From Hofstenia miamia (lineage: Eukaryota; Xenacoelomorpha; Acoela), in NCBI GenBank assembly GCA_004352715.1, contig SCFE01000022.1, positions 919,161-983,160 of the forward strand: DNA of 64,000 nt, in the 5' to 3' direction. The notes below the pieces were generated by a model. That model did not search any database. It saw nothing but the letters and a program-made list of their open reading frames with translations, and was not told the origin of the DNA. Positions 42,944 through 53,746 of this stretch are shown here, one piece after another. Numbering within the stretch: position 1 is the stretch's first letter; each line of letters opens with the position of its first letter. The position numbers and the translations under genes were made by a program.

Positions 42944-43336
42944 AGAAAATTAGATTTTGCAATCATCCAAACTTTAAATAAATGTATACTCATTCAGCTC
43001 TTTTCAACCAACTTCAACAAAAAAATCAGGCACCTGATGTGGTGAGGATTTCACCAGGTCAGCTGGTTATAAATCAAAGACAGAAAATTTTCTCAATATG
43101 AGAAGCAAAAAATGAGATATGGGCTTGCTCTTCATGTTGATCCTAATGGGAATGAATGGGTATTCATTCCTGAATGCTATAGGATGGTGATCAGCAATGA
43201 CTTTAAAGTTCTAGTTGGGTGCACAATGCAGCATATAGAAGACACAGAGCATGGTTACTTGGTGCTGAGATTTGAAGATATTGCTGGTCAATTATAAAAA
43301 CTCTAAAACTCAGATTTATAGACTAAATTTTTACAT
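42944..43336 (+). other. N-bounded 393-bp insert with an unrecognised coding segment
   Basis: Within this block the plus strand encodes MRYGLALHVDPNGNEWVFIP, ECYRMVISNDFKVLVGCTMQ and HIEDTEHGYLVLRFEDIAGQ, ending L-stop at 43297. Upstream, in another frame, lies QLQQKNQAPDVVRISPGQLV and INQRQKI, so one frameshift would join them. Composition looks like genuine protein. Family not recognised. Because single Ns flank the block and the flanks repeat, it may be a misplaced contig, a heterozygous insertion or a processed pseudogene. Confidence 0.4.
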
Positions 43337-43466
43337 NATAGTAAACAAATACTGGGCAATTGGGTTTTGACTATTGTGAATCGACAGTCGATTCGATTTC
43401 GATTCGATTATTCGATGCATCGCTCAGCCTTACTCCATGCATATTCAATTTATTACAAAGCCCCGC

Positions 43467-45075
43467 CTATTGCCCTATTCAACTCCAGCATAAATTCGCA
43501 TCATTTTGGATTGTCAGAAATCATTTGCAATTCATTTTTCAATATTATTAAATTACTAAGGTTAAATTTTCTGATAAAATAAGCACAAAACATAGTTTTT
43601 ATTTAAATAGACTCAATCCAACACAATCAAAACGTCATATATGTGACCCAACCAGAATCTAGAAATTACTTTGCTCAAAAGCATGGACCCAACAGACTGG
43701 TTTTCAGGACGACCTGATCCGTTTAAACTCTGAAAGTAAAACACACGGTTTTCTATAAAACAGTATTTGATTTTAAGATTTACAAAATGTATTTGAAAAC
43801 TTATTGAAAATTTCAGGAGTAAGCAAATGTCATGGATGAGAAGTGTCAATCACTGTTATCAATGGGCTTGAGGTTTTAAGATTCAAATTTCGAAGGCTAA
43901 GTCACATTGTTCTGTAATAGTAAATTATACGTAAAAATGTTTATTATTAAATCAGTTTGGTTCTGCCCAAACAAACAAAGTTTTAATGGTTTTCGCTTGA
44001 TTTCCAACTTTTCAGAGTGTTTGTAAGGCTTATCAGATAATTGTAAAAGGAAATTTTAGGACGTCAGTTTACTATTTTCAAATTTGATTATGAAATGTTT
44101 TCAAAAAAATGAATATTCTAAGGACAGTTTTTTTAATATGCAATTGTTTATCAATACATAAATGTATCATAATATTCTATTAAATCTATACCTTTTCTCA
44201 GCTAAATTAAATATAAGTTCAAGTAAATTAAACAAAAGTGCAAGTAAATTCAGCACATGGCCTTCCGTGAAGGCTATTTAAACACAAAAATTCTAGATAG
44301 TTACTGTCATTTAATATGCAATAACGTAAAAATTAATAATATTTAATTCGCATAGAAATTTCAGTAATCAAAGTAAATGATTTTATATCTATATTTATAT
44401 CAATTTAAACTATAATTTGATTAATCACGTAATTTTAAAATATCATAGAAGAGAGCTATATTATCCCACTTGCTGCAATAAATAATACCAAATTTATAAA
44501 AATTGAATCAAACAGATTTGTAAAAACAACCATTTTTTAGCAATCAAACACTGGTGGAGAGGTGTGCATACCCCATGCACCCTTTTGTTAGGCCACAAAA
44601 AGCAGAATTTATGTCATTGTAAATTTAAACTTTTCATACATTTTTAGTAATTTATATAGAAATTGCAACTATTGGCTGTTTAATATCAAGTCTTTTGCGG
44701 GTCTCTCCAATATTTTAGAAGATGGGATTCTCAGCGTTTAGCTTACCATAGATGTCTACGTAAGTCTCAATATACATGTAGATCAAGTTGGTGATTTCTT
44801 TGACATTTAATCTCTGCTAATACGTGTAAAATTCCATTGCAATTTCAAACTTTGGTAGGAAAAATTAAAGAAATTTTATTAGTCACAGTTAGAAATAATG
44901 TACTAATGTACTAGTTAAATTTCAATAAAAGTGTTCACCTTTACATAACAGTACGCATCTATATTATCTCAGTTTCCATCTATATTAGCTTGTTATATTC
45001 TGTATGATGCAATATTTATGATTTAAAAATTATTGATTTCTGCAGTTATCAAACTTTGCATTCGAAGTATTTTAG
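43467..45075. other. Intron-like stretch before EGF exon 2
   Basis: AT-rich, nothing recognised apart from the duplicated 129-bp sequence at its left edge. Confidence 0.5.
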
Positions 45076-45198
45076 ATATAAATGAATGTAGAATACATGG
45101 AAATAGCTGTAGTCCGTTTGCAGAATGTACAAACAACGTTGGGAGCTATAGATGTAATTGTAAATCAGGATTTTCAGGTGATGGACACCATTGTGAAA
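45076..45198 (+). CDS. EGF-like (calcium-binding type) exon 2
   Basis: A 123-nt phase 1-1 exon between TTTTAG and GTAATA. It encodes [40 protein letters not shown] and ES. D-I-N-E-C at the start, N in the third loop (TNNVGSY) and an aromatic two residues on are the calcium-binding EGF signature; six cysteines are present. Same phase and strand as EGF exon 1. Confidence 0.85.
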
Positions 45199-45528
45199 GT
45201 AATACTCTAAACTGGAACTTGCATTAAACAAATTTTAATTCCCTTTCTCTAATAGTACTAAATCATATATTGAAACATCAAAGTATCCAAAGAAGCATTG
45301 CTTCTAATGATGATCCTATTTAATGTCTTAGCTTGCAATCAGTATGAAAATACTGCTACCAATATAATGTTTTGACATACTAGCTTTCAGATATTTATAA
45401 AATTGGTTTAGTGAATTTAGTAATGGTTAGGAAATACAATCAGAGGATGAAATATTTAAGTCCAACTGTGGTATAATACAAGTTTTTTAACAATAATAAA
45501 TATACACAATGCTTATGCTTTATTTTAG

Positions 45529-45632
45529 AAATAAATGAATGAGAAACTACTGAAAATGATTGCAGTTCTGATGAAAAATGTGAAAACACTGATGTAAGCT
45601 ATAAATGTCATTTTGTAGTGTTGACTGATTAA
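45529..45632 (+). pseudogene. Dead third EGF exon
   Basis: After TTTTAG the frame reads EINE-stop-ETTENDCSSDEKCENT and DVSYKC, clearly EGF-like. The first cysteine codon is TGA in place of TGT or TGC, the fifth and sixth cysteines are missing and no donor is seen. This is an eroded EGF exon, or one allele of it. Confidence 0.6.
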
Positions 45633-46430
45633 AATAATTCTGATTAATTGCAACTGAGAATAATTCACTATGGTTCAAATTACATTTAATCACAAGAGAT
45701 AAATACTAGCTTCAATTTGACAGGATTAAAAAAATCAATCTTTGATCTATTAGAATGAATTAATAGTAGATTATTCTGCAAATTGCAGTAATTCAATTCT
45801 ATATCAACATTTCAAAATTAATTTAATAACTAGATAGCGTGTTTCAGAGGCATGTTAACATCAATAATTTAGCTAAAAATGCAAATACATATCTTTCCAT
45901 ATCTTTCAACTAAAAGTAATTTACAAAAATGTCTCTCTTTGAAGCAATGCAAAGCAAATTAAAGGATAATTTAGTTTGTTTACTAGGTTGTTTACTTAGA
46001 ACTTGAAACATAATCATATTAACCCAAGGAAGTCAATACTGGTAAATTGACTAGCTATCATTTTAATTTGTGCACTCCAAATTTTCAATTTATGTTTGTT
46101 GGGGTTGGATGTTGTCATATAATATTTTTCTCTGATAAACATTGTGAGAATTATTCAGCAGGGTGGAGATCATTAAAGCCCAGAATTAAGCTTTTATATC
46201 ATGAACCAAGCCAGACAATTGACCAGTACTAAATATATAAAAAAATCTCATTTATAGCAATGCAAAAACAGAAGATAGTTGTATTTTATTGAAGACAAAC
46301 ATAGCAACTATTTTTTGAGAATGAATGTATTTGCAGCAATTTTGGCTCGTCATTTCTGTTATGATAAAAGTGGCATATTGCTTGGGTAGTCTATCTATTG
46401 AAATAATAATTATTCATATCAGCTGCTGTT
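45633..46430. other. AT-rich stretch, nothing recognised
   Basis: A 61-codon open frame at 46047-46232 has no recognisable motif and is not supported as a gene. Confidence 0.45.
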
Positions 46431-46439
46431 TCCATGGGC

Positions 46440-46720
46440 TCTTGGAGATAACATTAGTTGTGATGAGAATTTGAAATATATAAAACACATCAATAACTTC
46501 ATTGAAAAATCGTTTCCTTTTCAAATTATCAATTTCACAGAATTAAGAGCCTTTCTAAGGTCAATTAGGCCAACACAACAGCATTCATTTTTACATTACT
46601 TGTTCAGGAATTGATAAAGTAGTATTATTTGTACTATATCTGTGGCACAACCCAAACTGTTTGTCAGATAGATTTTTTCTCTGAGACAATATACTGGTGA
46701 ATTTGATCAGAGTATAAGCC
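46440..46720 (-). mobile_element. LINE RT fragment, minus strand
   Basis: The minus strand reads CCVGLIDLRKALNSVKLIIC and NDFSMKLLMCFIYFKF, the block with the first catalytic Asp (usual form LLDLSKAFN). Surrounding blocks are lost. Confidence 0.45.
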
Positions 46721-47082
46721 AATTTTTTGCTGCATACAAAAGCTACAAACTACATGTAGTTACAAAATGAAAATAAAATATATGGAGAGCACAACCGCAA
46801 AAAATCTGATTTTTATATGTACAGATAGCTAGAGGATAGCTGCATCAAATGGCTTCGTTCTCACGTTGCAAAACCCCTTATATCCAATATAAATCAACCA
46901 TTGAACATGCAGTTTATATCGACCAAAATGGCTTTCTCCATCCAAAATCTGAAAATATTAAGATCTATAGGCAAAGAAAAGAACGAATTTGCACAATTAT
47001 TACAAGCCAGTTTTCACATGCATGTATATTACTTCATGAAATATCACTAAAACAACAAGCATGGAATAAATACTATATTTAG

Positions 47083-47440
47083 CAGGTCGATTTCTACATT
47101 GTTTTCTATCAGACGACAACAAACCAGAAGTAGTATCACGGAATATTGGTGCCAAGTTACTTTATTCAATATTTAAGCCTAGTAAATCTGTATAAACAAG
47201 AACTACTCAACAACAAGTTTAATCTAAATACAAAAACAAATGCATAAGGGAATATAGAAACTTGGCAAAAATCTTACACAGTACTAGCAACAAATGATTG
47301 GAATGACCTACCCAACAATATAAAAAATGCGAAACGATTGTTAAAAGAAAACCTGTTAAATAAGCAATATTTATTAGGAATATCAAAAAGGCTTCATGTA
47401 TGGCAGAATGAGAGAGTGTTGTAATTTCTTAATTTTTAAT
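47083..47440 (+). mobile_element. LINE C-terminal fragment, plus strand
   Basis: TWQKSYTVLATNDWNDLPNN and IKNAKRLLKENLLNKQYLL match the W-N-LP--I-NA ending of CR1/RTE-like LINE proteins; a termination region follows. 5'-truncated. Confidence 0.5.
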
Positions 47441-47808
47441 TATGTGTAATGATTGTTTTTAATTTTTTATTTGTAGCTTGTAGCCTAGTTTGTAGTTGTA
47501 CTTTAACAAATATTGTGTAGTATGCATTCGTAAATAGTGTATATATCATGTATATTGTACTATACAAACAAATAAAGGCTAGTTAACAGTAACATATACA
47601 CATAACTAAACTAAAAGCATAAACAATGTACAATCACCTGCCATTGACAGAACTAAAATTAATTGTCTGTGCATGACGTCAGTAAGCATGCAGGATTTAC
47701 GCGGGAGCCAATTGACAATACACATGAGACGCCTAGCGGCAACGATAGTAGTGCGACAATGGGAATAAATGAGTAAATCGGGATTTTGGCTTTAACACCG
47801 ATGCCACA

Positions 47809-47811
47809 ATA

Positions 47812-47859
<48 letters not shown>
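47809..47859. repeat. (TA)n microsatellite
   Basis: About 50 bp of TA, just upstream of the Penelope-like element. Confidence 0.95.
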
Positions 47860-47861
<2 letters not shown>

Positions 47862-49170
47862 TATGAACAAAGGAAACATCAGCAAAGAATTATATAAAAA
47901 ACTGTAAAGTACAGAATATAAACCTGCCAGAATGTATGGCCTTGTGAAACTCACAAGAATCTGAAAATCCACCATATAGATCCATATTTAATGTAATAGA
48001 CAATAAGAATTATCATCTCCATAAACATTTAGATAGTATTCTTAAAACATTTGCAAATAAATATATTCTGAAAAATCCTGAAGACTTAATTAAAAGCTAA
48101 AAGATCTTAATACCAAGAAAGTTGTTAGTTATCATGTGAAATCTCTTTTACTAACATACCACTTAAAAAATCCATAAAGCACATTTTGAATATCATTCCT
48201 GAGAATAGTTTAGAAATCATTCATCAAGTTTTACATCAACTAATGAACTTAGCGTGCAAACATGTTCATCTTACAATCAATAATATCTTATACAAACAAA
48301 TTGATGGTATTCCAATGTGATTCCGTCTAAGCCCTACAATTGTTAATTTTGCAATGAACATACTTGAAAATGAAATAGAAAGTTATGAAGATCAACCTAT
48401 AATCTATTATCAATATGTTGATGACATCATTGCCGCATTTATAACAAATTTTAAAATAACATTTGTAAGGTAATTCAATTTACAATTGATCATGAAGTTG
48501 ATAACAGTTTGAACTTTCTAGATATCACAATATCAAAGAATAAAAATGAACTAATTACAAATTTTAATCAAAAATTTACAAAAACAGATCTTTATCTACC
48601 AATCAAGTATTACAGTGATGAAATTCATAAGAAAAATACAGTTAAGTGTTTAGTAGAATATTTACAAGTTGTTCAAATTATGAGAATTTAATGTAGAGCC
48701 TAGACAAAGTTATTAATGATCTAATGAAAAATTGCTATCCGCAAGAATTGATTAACAAAGTGATTAATGCTAAATTCAAATACAATAACAATAAACAACG
48801 AAGTGAAATCGAAAAAAGATATTTTTGACGTTACCTTATATCAAAAAGAATGTCGTAAAATTAAATAACTCAAAATGTTAAGCAAAGATCTATTAGCATA
48901 AAAAATTTGGCCAATATTACCATCAATTATAACACAAGATATTATCAAAAACAAAGAGGAAGTATTATTGATTTCTCATCTGGACTGGTCTATATTTACA
49001 ATTGTGATGAATGCATTTAAGCATGAGAATAGGAGAACATATGCGAGGTCATCAAAAATATTTTTACAGACAAACCCACCACAAATAAATAATTTTAAAA
49101 TAATCATCAAATATCAAGAAACAAAAATAGGGGAAAATAATGCAATTAAATTCTTTGAAAACCTTTAATG
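47860..49170 (+). mobile_element. Penelope-like element: reverse transcriptase and GIY-YIG remnants
   Basis: RT pieces in Penelope order: ARMYGLVKLTRI, VVSYHVKSLFTNIPLKKSIK, NNILYKQIDGIPM, YYQYVDDIIAAFITNF (YVDD codons 48414-48425) and NSLNFLDITISKNKNELITN with TDLYLPIKYYSDEIHKKNTV. The FLD-TI and TD-Y-L-P blocks are specific to Penelope-like and telomerase-like RTs, not LINEs. After 48900 the endonuclease tail (HENRRTYARSSKIFLQ; ETKIGENNAI) follows, with its catalytic GIY-YIG start lost. Several stops break it. Confidence 0.8.
48509..48691 (+). pseudogene. Penelope RT thumb segment (FLDITI block)
   Basis: Part of the element above: MNFLDITISKNKNELITNFN, then TKTDLYLPIKYYSDE. It is the longest clean frame of this RT copy. 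Confidence 0.7.
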
Positions 49171-49587
49171 AACAACCAAAAGACATTAGCGAGCTAAATA
49201 TATTTTGAAAAAAGTAGGAAAAAACAGCGGTTAATTATCTTCGAAAATGACAAATTAGAATGTCGAAAAGCCATGTATATCAATGATATCAGGGAGATAC
49301 TTGTCGAGAAATACACTTTATACAATAGAACCTTCGCTAACTTTGAGAATTCCTTACACTTTTGCCACTAGTGAAACGCATCTTCATCAAAATCCACCTT
49401 TGAAGTTCTAAAGGTTTTTCAAAAAATATTCACTGTACATATACGTTGCACTGGTTTACATGTCTTCTTATTTTGTCAAACAACCAAAATTTATCACTAG
49501 TAACCGCCCTACAACCTCAAGCAGTCCCATTTCACAGCTTTTACTGTATATATATATATATATATATTTCACAGTATACTGTATATT

Positions 49588-49625
<38 letters not shown>

Positions 49626-49637
49626 TATCTAGCAGGN

Positions 49638-50160
49638 GTAACCAAATTCAAAGTTTAAAGACCAAAATATAACAACTATGAATACAAATTTAAAATAGAC
49701 AAGGATCGTTGCTATATTTACATCGAATAAAACTAAAGATATGTTCCAAAGTAAAGATCCAATTCCAAAGAATTTAGTTTCCTCTGTTGTCTACAATTAT
49801 AAATGTTATGATTGTGAAAAATCATACGTCGGGGAAACAAAACGACATTTGGTAACAAGAATGAAGGAACATATTAACGGACACCTAAGATCAGAAATAT
49901 TTATGCATTAACACCAAGCTAAAGAAAAAAAATTTTTACATACAACTAAGAACACAACATCCAAAAATAGGCGAAGCTTTAATCATCAAGCAAACAAAGA
50001 AACATCAATTACTAAATAAGCAACAAAGCATGATAACATTAAATTTATTCTAGTGTGCATGCAGTAGTTTTGTATTATTATTATAGTGTAGTCAATTGTA
50101 AATATTTATTTCCCCGCATATTTGTTACTGATGATGATTTTCAGAATCGAAACCGGTCTA
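49638..50160 (+). mobile_element. Penelope-like GIY-YIG segment and 3' end
   Basis: The frame NLVSSVVYNYKCYDCEKSYV, GETKRHLVTRMKEHINGHLR carries the C-x2-C knuckle and YVGET-R-L--R--EH of Penelope GIY-YIG endonucleases. The usual GIY becomes VVY-YKC. It continues to a stop near 50053 and is followed by a hammerhead-like motif at 50128-50158. Confidence 0.75.
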
Positions 50161-50162
50161 TA
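50124..50162 (+). ncRNA. Hammerhead-ribozyme-like motif 1 (Penelope 3' end)
   Basis: CTGATGA (50128-50134), a 4-bp stem GATT/AATC, GAAA (50149-50152), palindromic CCGG and GTC (ending 50158) fall in hammerhead order. A 2-bp-type stem III such as C-CG-G is what Penelope-encoded dimeric hammerheads have. Stem I is weak here (about 2 bp) and stem II has a bulge next to the core, so this copy may be inactive. Confidence 0.4.
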
Positions 50163-50199
50163 CTTTTCATTGTTTTTAAAGTCATATATATATTATATA

Positions 50200-50435
50200 T
50201 ATACGAGGGAGAGTCAAAAAGTAATGATAATTTTATAAAAGAGTGACAATAATTTCAGAATCTTGTATTCTGACAAAAAGTTTCTACACCATGATTTTCG
50301 TTAAATCATTAACATGATAAAGTAAGAGTTCAATAAAGTAAGAATCATTTCTCTACATAGTCTCCTTCACACATCAGACACTTTTTAAATTTTTTCGTTT
50401 ACAAAGCAATTCCATTTGAACATATATATATATAT
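50200..50435 (-). mobile_element. Mariner-like terminal fragment
   Basis: acgagggagagtcaaaaagt at 50201 fits a mariner terminal inverted repeat. The minus strand encodes FKKCLMCEGDYVEK near 50340-50400, the usual C-terminal GDY-EK of mariner transposase. The rest of the element is missing, and (TA)n follows at 50422-50452. Confidence 0.6.
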
Positions 50436-50507
50436 ATATGTATATATATAAAATAGAAAAGCTTGATGAAACCAAGGTCAATGAATATTTAAAGCTTCCT
50501 TATGTAT

Positions 50508-50743
50508 GTAACCAAATTCAAAGTTTAAAGACCAAAATATAACAACTATGAATACAAATTTAAAATAGACAAGGATCGTTGCTATATTTACATCGAATAA
50601 AACTAAAGATATGTTCCAAAGTAAAGATCCAATTCCAAAGAATTTAGTTTCCTCTGTTGTCTACAATTATAAATGTTATGATTGTGAAAAATCATACGTC
50701 GGGGAAACAAAACGACATTTGGTAACAAGAATGAAGGAACATA
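50508..50743. repeat. Second copy of 49638-49873 (Penelope GIY-YIG)
   Basis: Identical at offset 870, ending at a single N (50744). After the N, tatatctagcagg repeats the sequence before the other N (49637). The two Ns thus bracket a crossed duplication. Confidence 0.9.
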
Positions 50744-50789
50744 NTATATATATATATAAATATATATATACATATATATCTAGCAGGGG

Positions 50790-51600
50790 CTATGATGAGA
50801 TTTCGCTAAATTCCAGACACAGTCCACATCTTTACTACTACAATATTTACACAGAAGAAGTCTGATTAATTGTTTACAATTTTCCGATAGAAGTTATCTA
50901 AAAGAGAAGTCTTAATGGTTTTTGCAAATCAAATATCACACCTCTATAAAAAACATCAAAAAATTTATGATGTATTCCTGAAAAATGAATAACAATTATA
51001 AAATGAATCTAATGTAGATTTCCATGAATTACCAAAAACAGGGATGGCTATATCAATAATCCATTTAACAGATTTGTTAACAGAAGGTTTGAAAAACTAT
51101 AAAAATAAACCTTACAAGCTGTTAACAGATATGTTGAAAAAATCATTTTTATTATTGCTATAATTTACCCACTTTTTTAGTTAGTGAAGCTGAACTAATT
51201 TATATAAAAGCATCATTTTTCACATCATAATCATTAAATGCATTCGTAAAATATCGATTAAAATGATACCAAAGTTTGTTAATTTTTATATTAATCATAT
51301 AAAATACTGTTGGGTAGAACTTATTAATATTAAAAATATATGATTCGTATAAGTAAAAAAATGTAATGAATATTAATTTGTAGTTTCTGTTATTAACTTG
51401 GAAATTTCAAACTTTTACTAATTATAAAACAATTTGTTATTATAACAAGCTCGTTCCGAAAAACTCTACATAATTGTAAAACAATGAATGGAACAAGTAC
51501 AAACATTTTATCAACAGCAATTAAGTGAAAAAAATTTAAGAGGAAATTCATATTTGTTTCTATCTCAACAATATTTTGATTTCTTAGTAAATTTTATTAT
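50790..51600. other. AT-rich spacer between Penelope copies
   Basis: No clear gene; weak traces of the Penelope RT (LNRFVNRRFEKL-like) around 51050-51130. Confidence 0.35.
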
Positions 51601-51612
51601 TAGTAAATTTTA

Positions 51613-52140
51613 TTGATATTTACTAAGTTCTTTGACAATTTCTTAGTAAACATCAATAAAAAGCTCTTAAGATCAAGACTTATTCCAATTTTTAGTACTT
51701 TGAAAACTGAACATCTTTTTAAGAACAAAGACAGCATTCCCGAAGACTTAGTTTCTTCAATAGTATATAAATATCAATGTGACAATTTTAACAAATTGTA
51801 CATTGGAGAAACAAGCTGGGAAGCGTATAAAAGAGCATATTAATGGACATTTAAATACTGAAATATTTCAACACCATCATGAAGTTAAAAAAGACAATTT
51901 TAACATCATTATAAAAACTAACAATACAAAAATAGGAGAAGCATTATACTTAAAGAAATTAGAACGGACCAGCATACTAAACAAGCAAATGAATACATTT
52001 CAAAGATTACATCTATTTTAAATCTTAGTATATAGAAATTATTTTAGTTAATTATAAAGTGTAGTTTATAGTCTTGTAAAAAGAAAAATTTTCTGGGAAA
52101 ATATTTCTGACGATTATCAATAAAAGATCGAAACGCGTCA
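51613..52140 (+). mobile_element. Penelope-like GIY-YIG copy 2 with 3' end
   Basis: DSIPEDLVSSIVYKYQCDNF and NKLYIGET are followed, after a frameshift near 51820, by KRIKEHINGHLNTEIFQHHH, DNFNIIIKTNNTKIGEALYL and KKLERTSILNKQ. The first knuckle Cys pair reads C-DN-F, so the second Cys is lost. A hammerhead-like motif closes the element at 52107-52139. Confidence 0.75.
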
Positions 52141-52145
52141 AATAG
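52101..52145 (+). ncRNA. Hammerhead-ribozyme-like motif 2 (Penelope 3' end)
   Basis: CTGACGA (52107-52113) fits the CUGANGA box, then a short atc/gat helix, GAAA (52130-52133), palindromic CGCG and GTC (ending 52139). tattt (52102-52106) pairs with aaata (52140-52144) as stem I. Position right after the GIY-YIG frame is where Penelope elements keep such motifs. Stem II is not ideal, so activity is uncertain. Confidence 0.5.
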
Positions 52146-52168
52146 TGGATTCAATTTTAAAATGCATT

Positions 52169-52291
52169 TATGTAGCATTTCTTTTAAACATATATATANN
52201 NNNNNNNNNNNNNNNNNNNNNNNNNNNNNNNNNNNNNNNNNNNNNNNNNNNNNNNNNNNNNNNNNNNNNNNNNTATGTAGCATTTCTTTTA

Positions 52292-52341
<50 letters not shown>

Positions 52342-52380
52342 CATGTATATGTATATATATACATATATATATATATATGT
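52169..52380. repeat. Microsatellite region with 75-N gap
   Basis: tatgtagcatttcttttaaa occurs before (52169) and after (52274) a 75-N gap (52199-52273), followed by (TA)n with ATG interruptions to 52380. Probably one locus read twice. Confidence 0.85.
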
Positions 52381-52843
52381 AATATCTAACAAGATGCACT
52401 TAAACATCTTGATATACATCAAAATATAAGTGTAGAATTCGTCTTAATATTAAAACAATAAAAGTAATACTATGTGTTTGAACAGGTGCAGCAGAATATT
52501 TTCTTATACTCGTTTCTAAGCTTGGACCACGACATGACAAACAAATATGAGTTGCATGAGTGTGAGACTAGCAGAAATGAACATATCATTCCGAGATAAA
52601 TCCAGAATGGTATTTGAATAATTCGATATCTCATTAACAGAGACATCACAGAGCGCGGAGTGGGACAGATTAACTGAAGACCACAGGAAAGTAGCAGCGC
52701 TTTGACAATACCACTAAAATTACCATTAACTAGCAGATGTTTATTATCACCATAATTAGTGAAGTCACTAACTCGTCAAGCATCAAAATTTGTTTATATT
52801 TTTAATAAATCTTGTTGCACTACAGTAGTGGGGTCAGTGAGGG
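52381..52843. other. Spacer left of the hAT-like repeat
   Basis: Unique-looking sequence with no recognised gene. Confidence 0.45.
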
Positions 52844-52851
52844 TTACTACC

Positions 52852-53219
52852 CAGACTTGTCAACGAGCCGAGACGAGCCGAGCCGAGCAGAGCTTGAGCA
52901 CAGTATTTGATATACAACGAGCCCAAAACGAGCCTATTTTAGGCATAGCAAGTTTATAGTTCTGCTTGTTAATTTGATTATGGAATTTTTTTATTTTTGC
53001 AGTCAGTATGCCTTTCCTATAATCTTATTTAAGAAATGTTTATTAAATAATAGGAAGAGCTATGTTAAAAATTCTTTGAGCACAATATTTTTAAAAAAAT
53101 ACTGAACTAAAACGAGCCTCATTCAAAGATTTTATGTGGCAAGCTGAGCCGAACTTACACAAAATTTAAATGAGCCGAGCCGAGCCGAGCTTGGAAATGT
53201 CAGCTCGTTGACAACTCTG
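52852..53219. mobile_element. hAT-like MITE, copy 1 (GAGCC-rich ends)
   Basis: The left end cagacttgtcaacgagccga and the right end (reverse complement cagagttgtcaacgagctga) are near-identical inverted repeats starting with CAG, as in hAT elements. Subterminal gagccgagc repeats fill both ends. The left flank is TTACTACC (52844-52851), but the right flank (aaccggaa) does not match it. Confidence 0.7.
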
Positions 53220-53370
53220 AACCGGAACAGTGGGAAGAATGCAACTACCTTCTCACCTTACATTGGATGTTGATTATCCCTTGTTTGATTCATATACAAT
53301 TTAAGGTTTTTTACAATTGAGAATTTGTTTGCAATTTTAATGAAGCCCTGGTAATAGTTACATATTTTAG

Positions 53371-53555
53371 GAAATAATTTTATACGCTTTTCCGAAGAGT
53401 GTAGGAGAAGTGAAAGATGTTGTAATTGCTTGCATTAAAGATAATCCAGAGCCTTTCTCGTTCAACGTTTCCTGTCAAGGTGTGAAACCGCATCTTCAAG
53501 TTCCGAAAGTTGAGGGGAAAATCACTTTTCACTTTGACAAGGTCCTCATGCACAG
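53371..53555 (+). CDS. HYDIN: HYDIN-like exon (ASH/MSP-type domain)
   Basis: A 185-nt exon between ATTTTAG and GTAAAC, phase 0 to 2. It encodes EIILYAFPKSVGEVKDVVIA, CIKDNPEPFSFNVSCQGVKP, HLQVPKVEGKITFHFDKVLM and HR. The C--DNPEP--F-+-CQGV-P-L...FDK-L-HR pattern is highly characteristic of HYDIN, a central-pair protein of motile cilia built from many ASH domains. Human HYDIN has more than 80 exons; no others are seen nearby, so this is a lone duplicated exon, part of a gene split by gaps, or a misplaced contig. Confidence 0.7.
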
Positions 53556-53746
53556 GTAAACTTTATTTTTAAATTTAGAATTAAGTTTTGTTGTTATTGG
53601 ATCTGAAAAACGGTTTCAATTCTTTAATTTGTTTATACATTCTATTTATTTAAAACGTGAACTTTGGATTCAAATATTTAAAGCAAATATGCACAAGCTG
53701 TGCATTTCCCCCAGAGTGTCACGATTATTTAAGCAAACAAGTAACA

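Noticed and set aside
47733-47975. Minus-strand frame with a run of Tyr-Ile
   Set aside because: It is translation of a (TA)n microsatellite; the same applies at 49446-49672 and 52044-52422.
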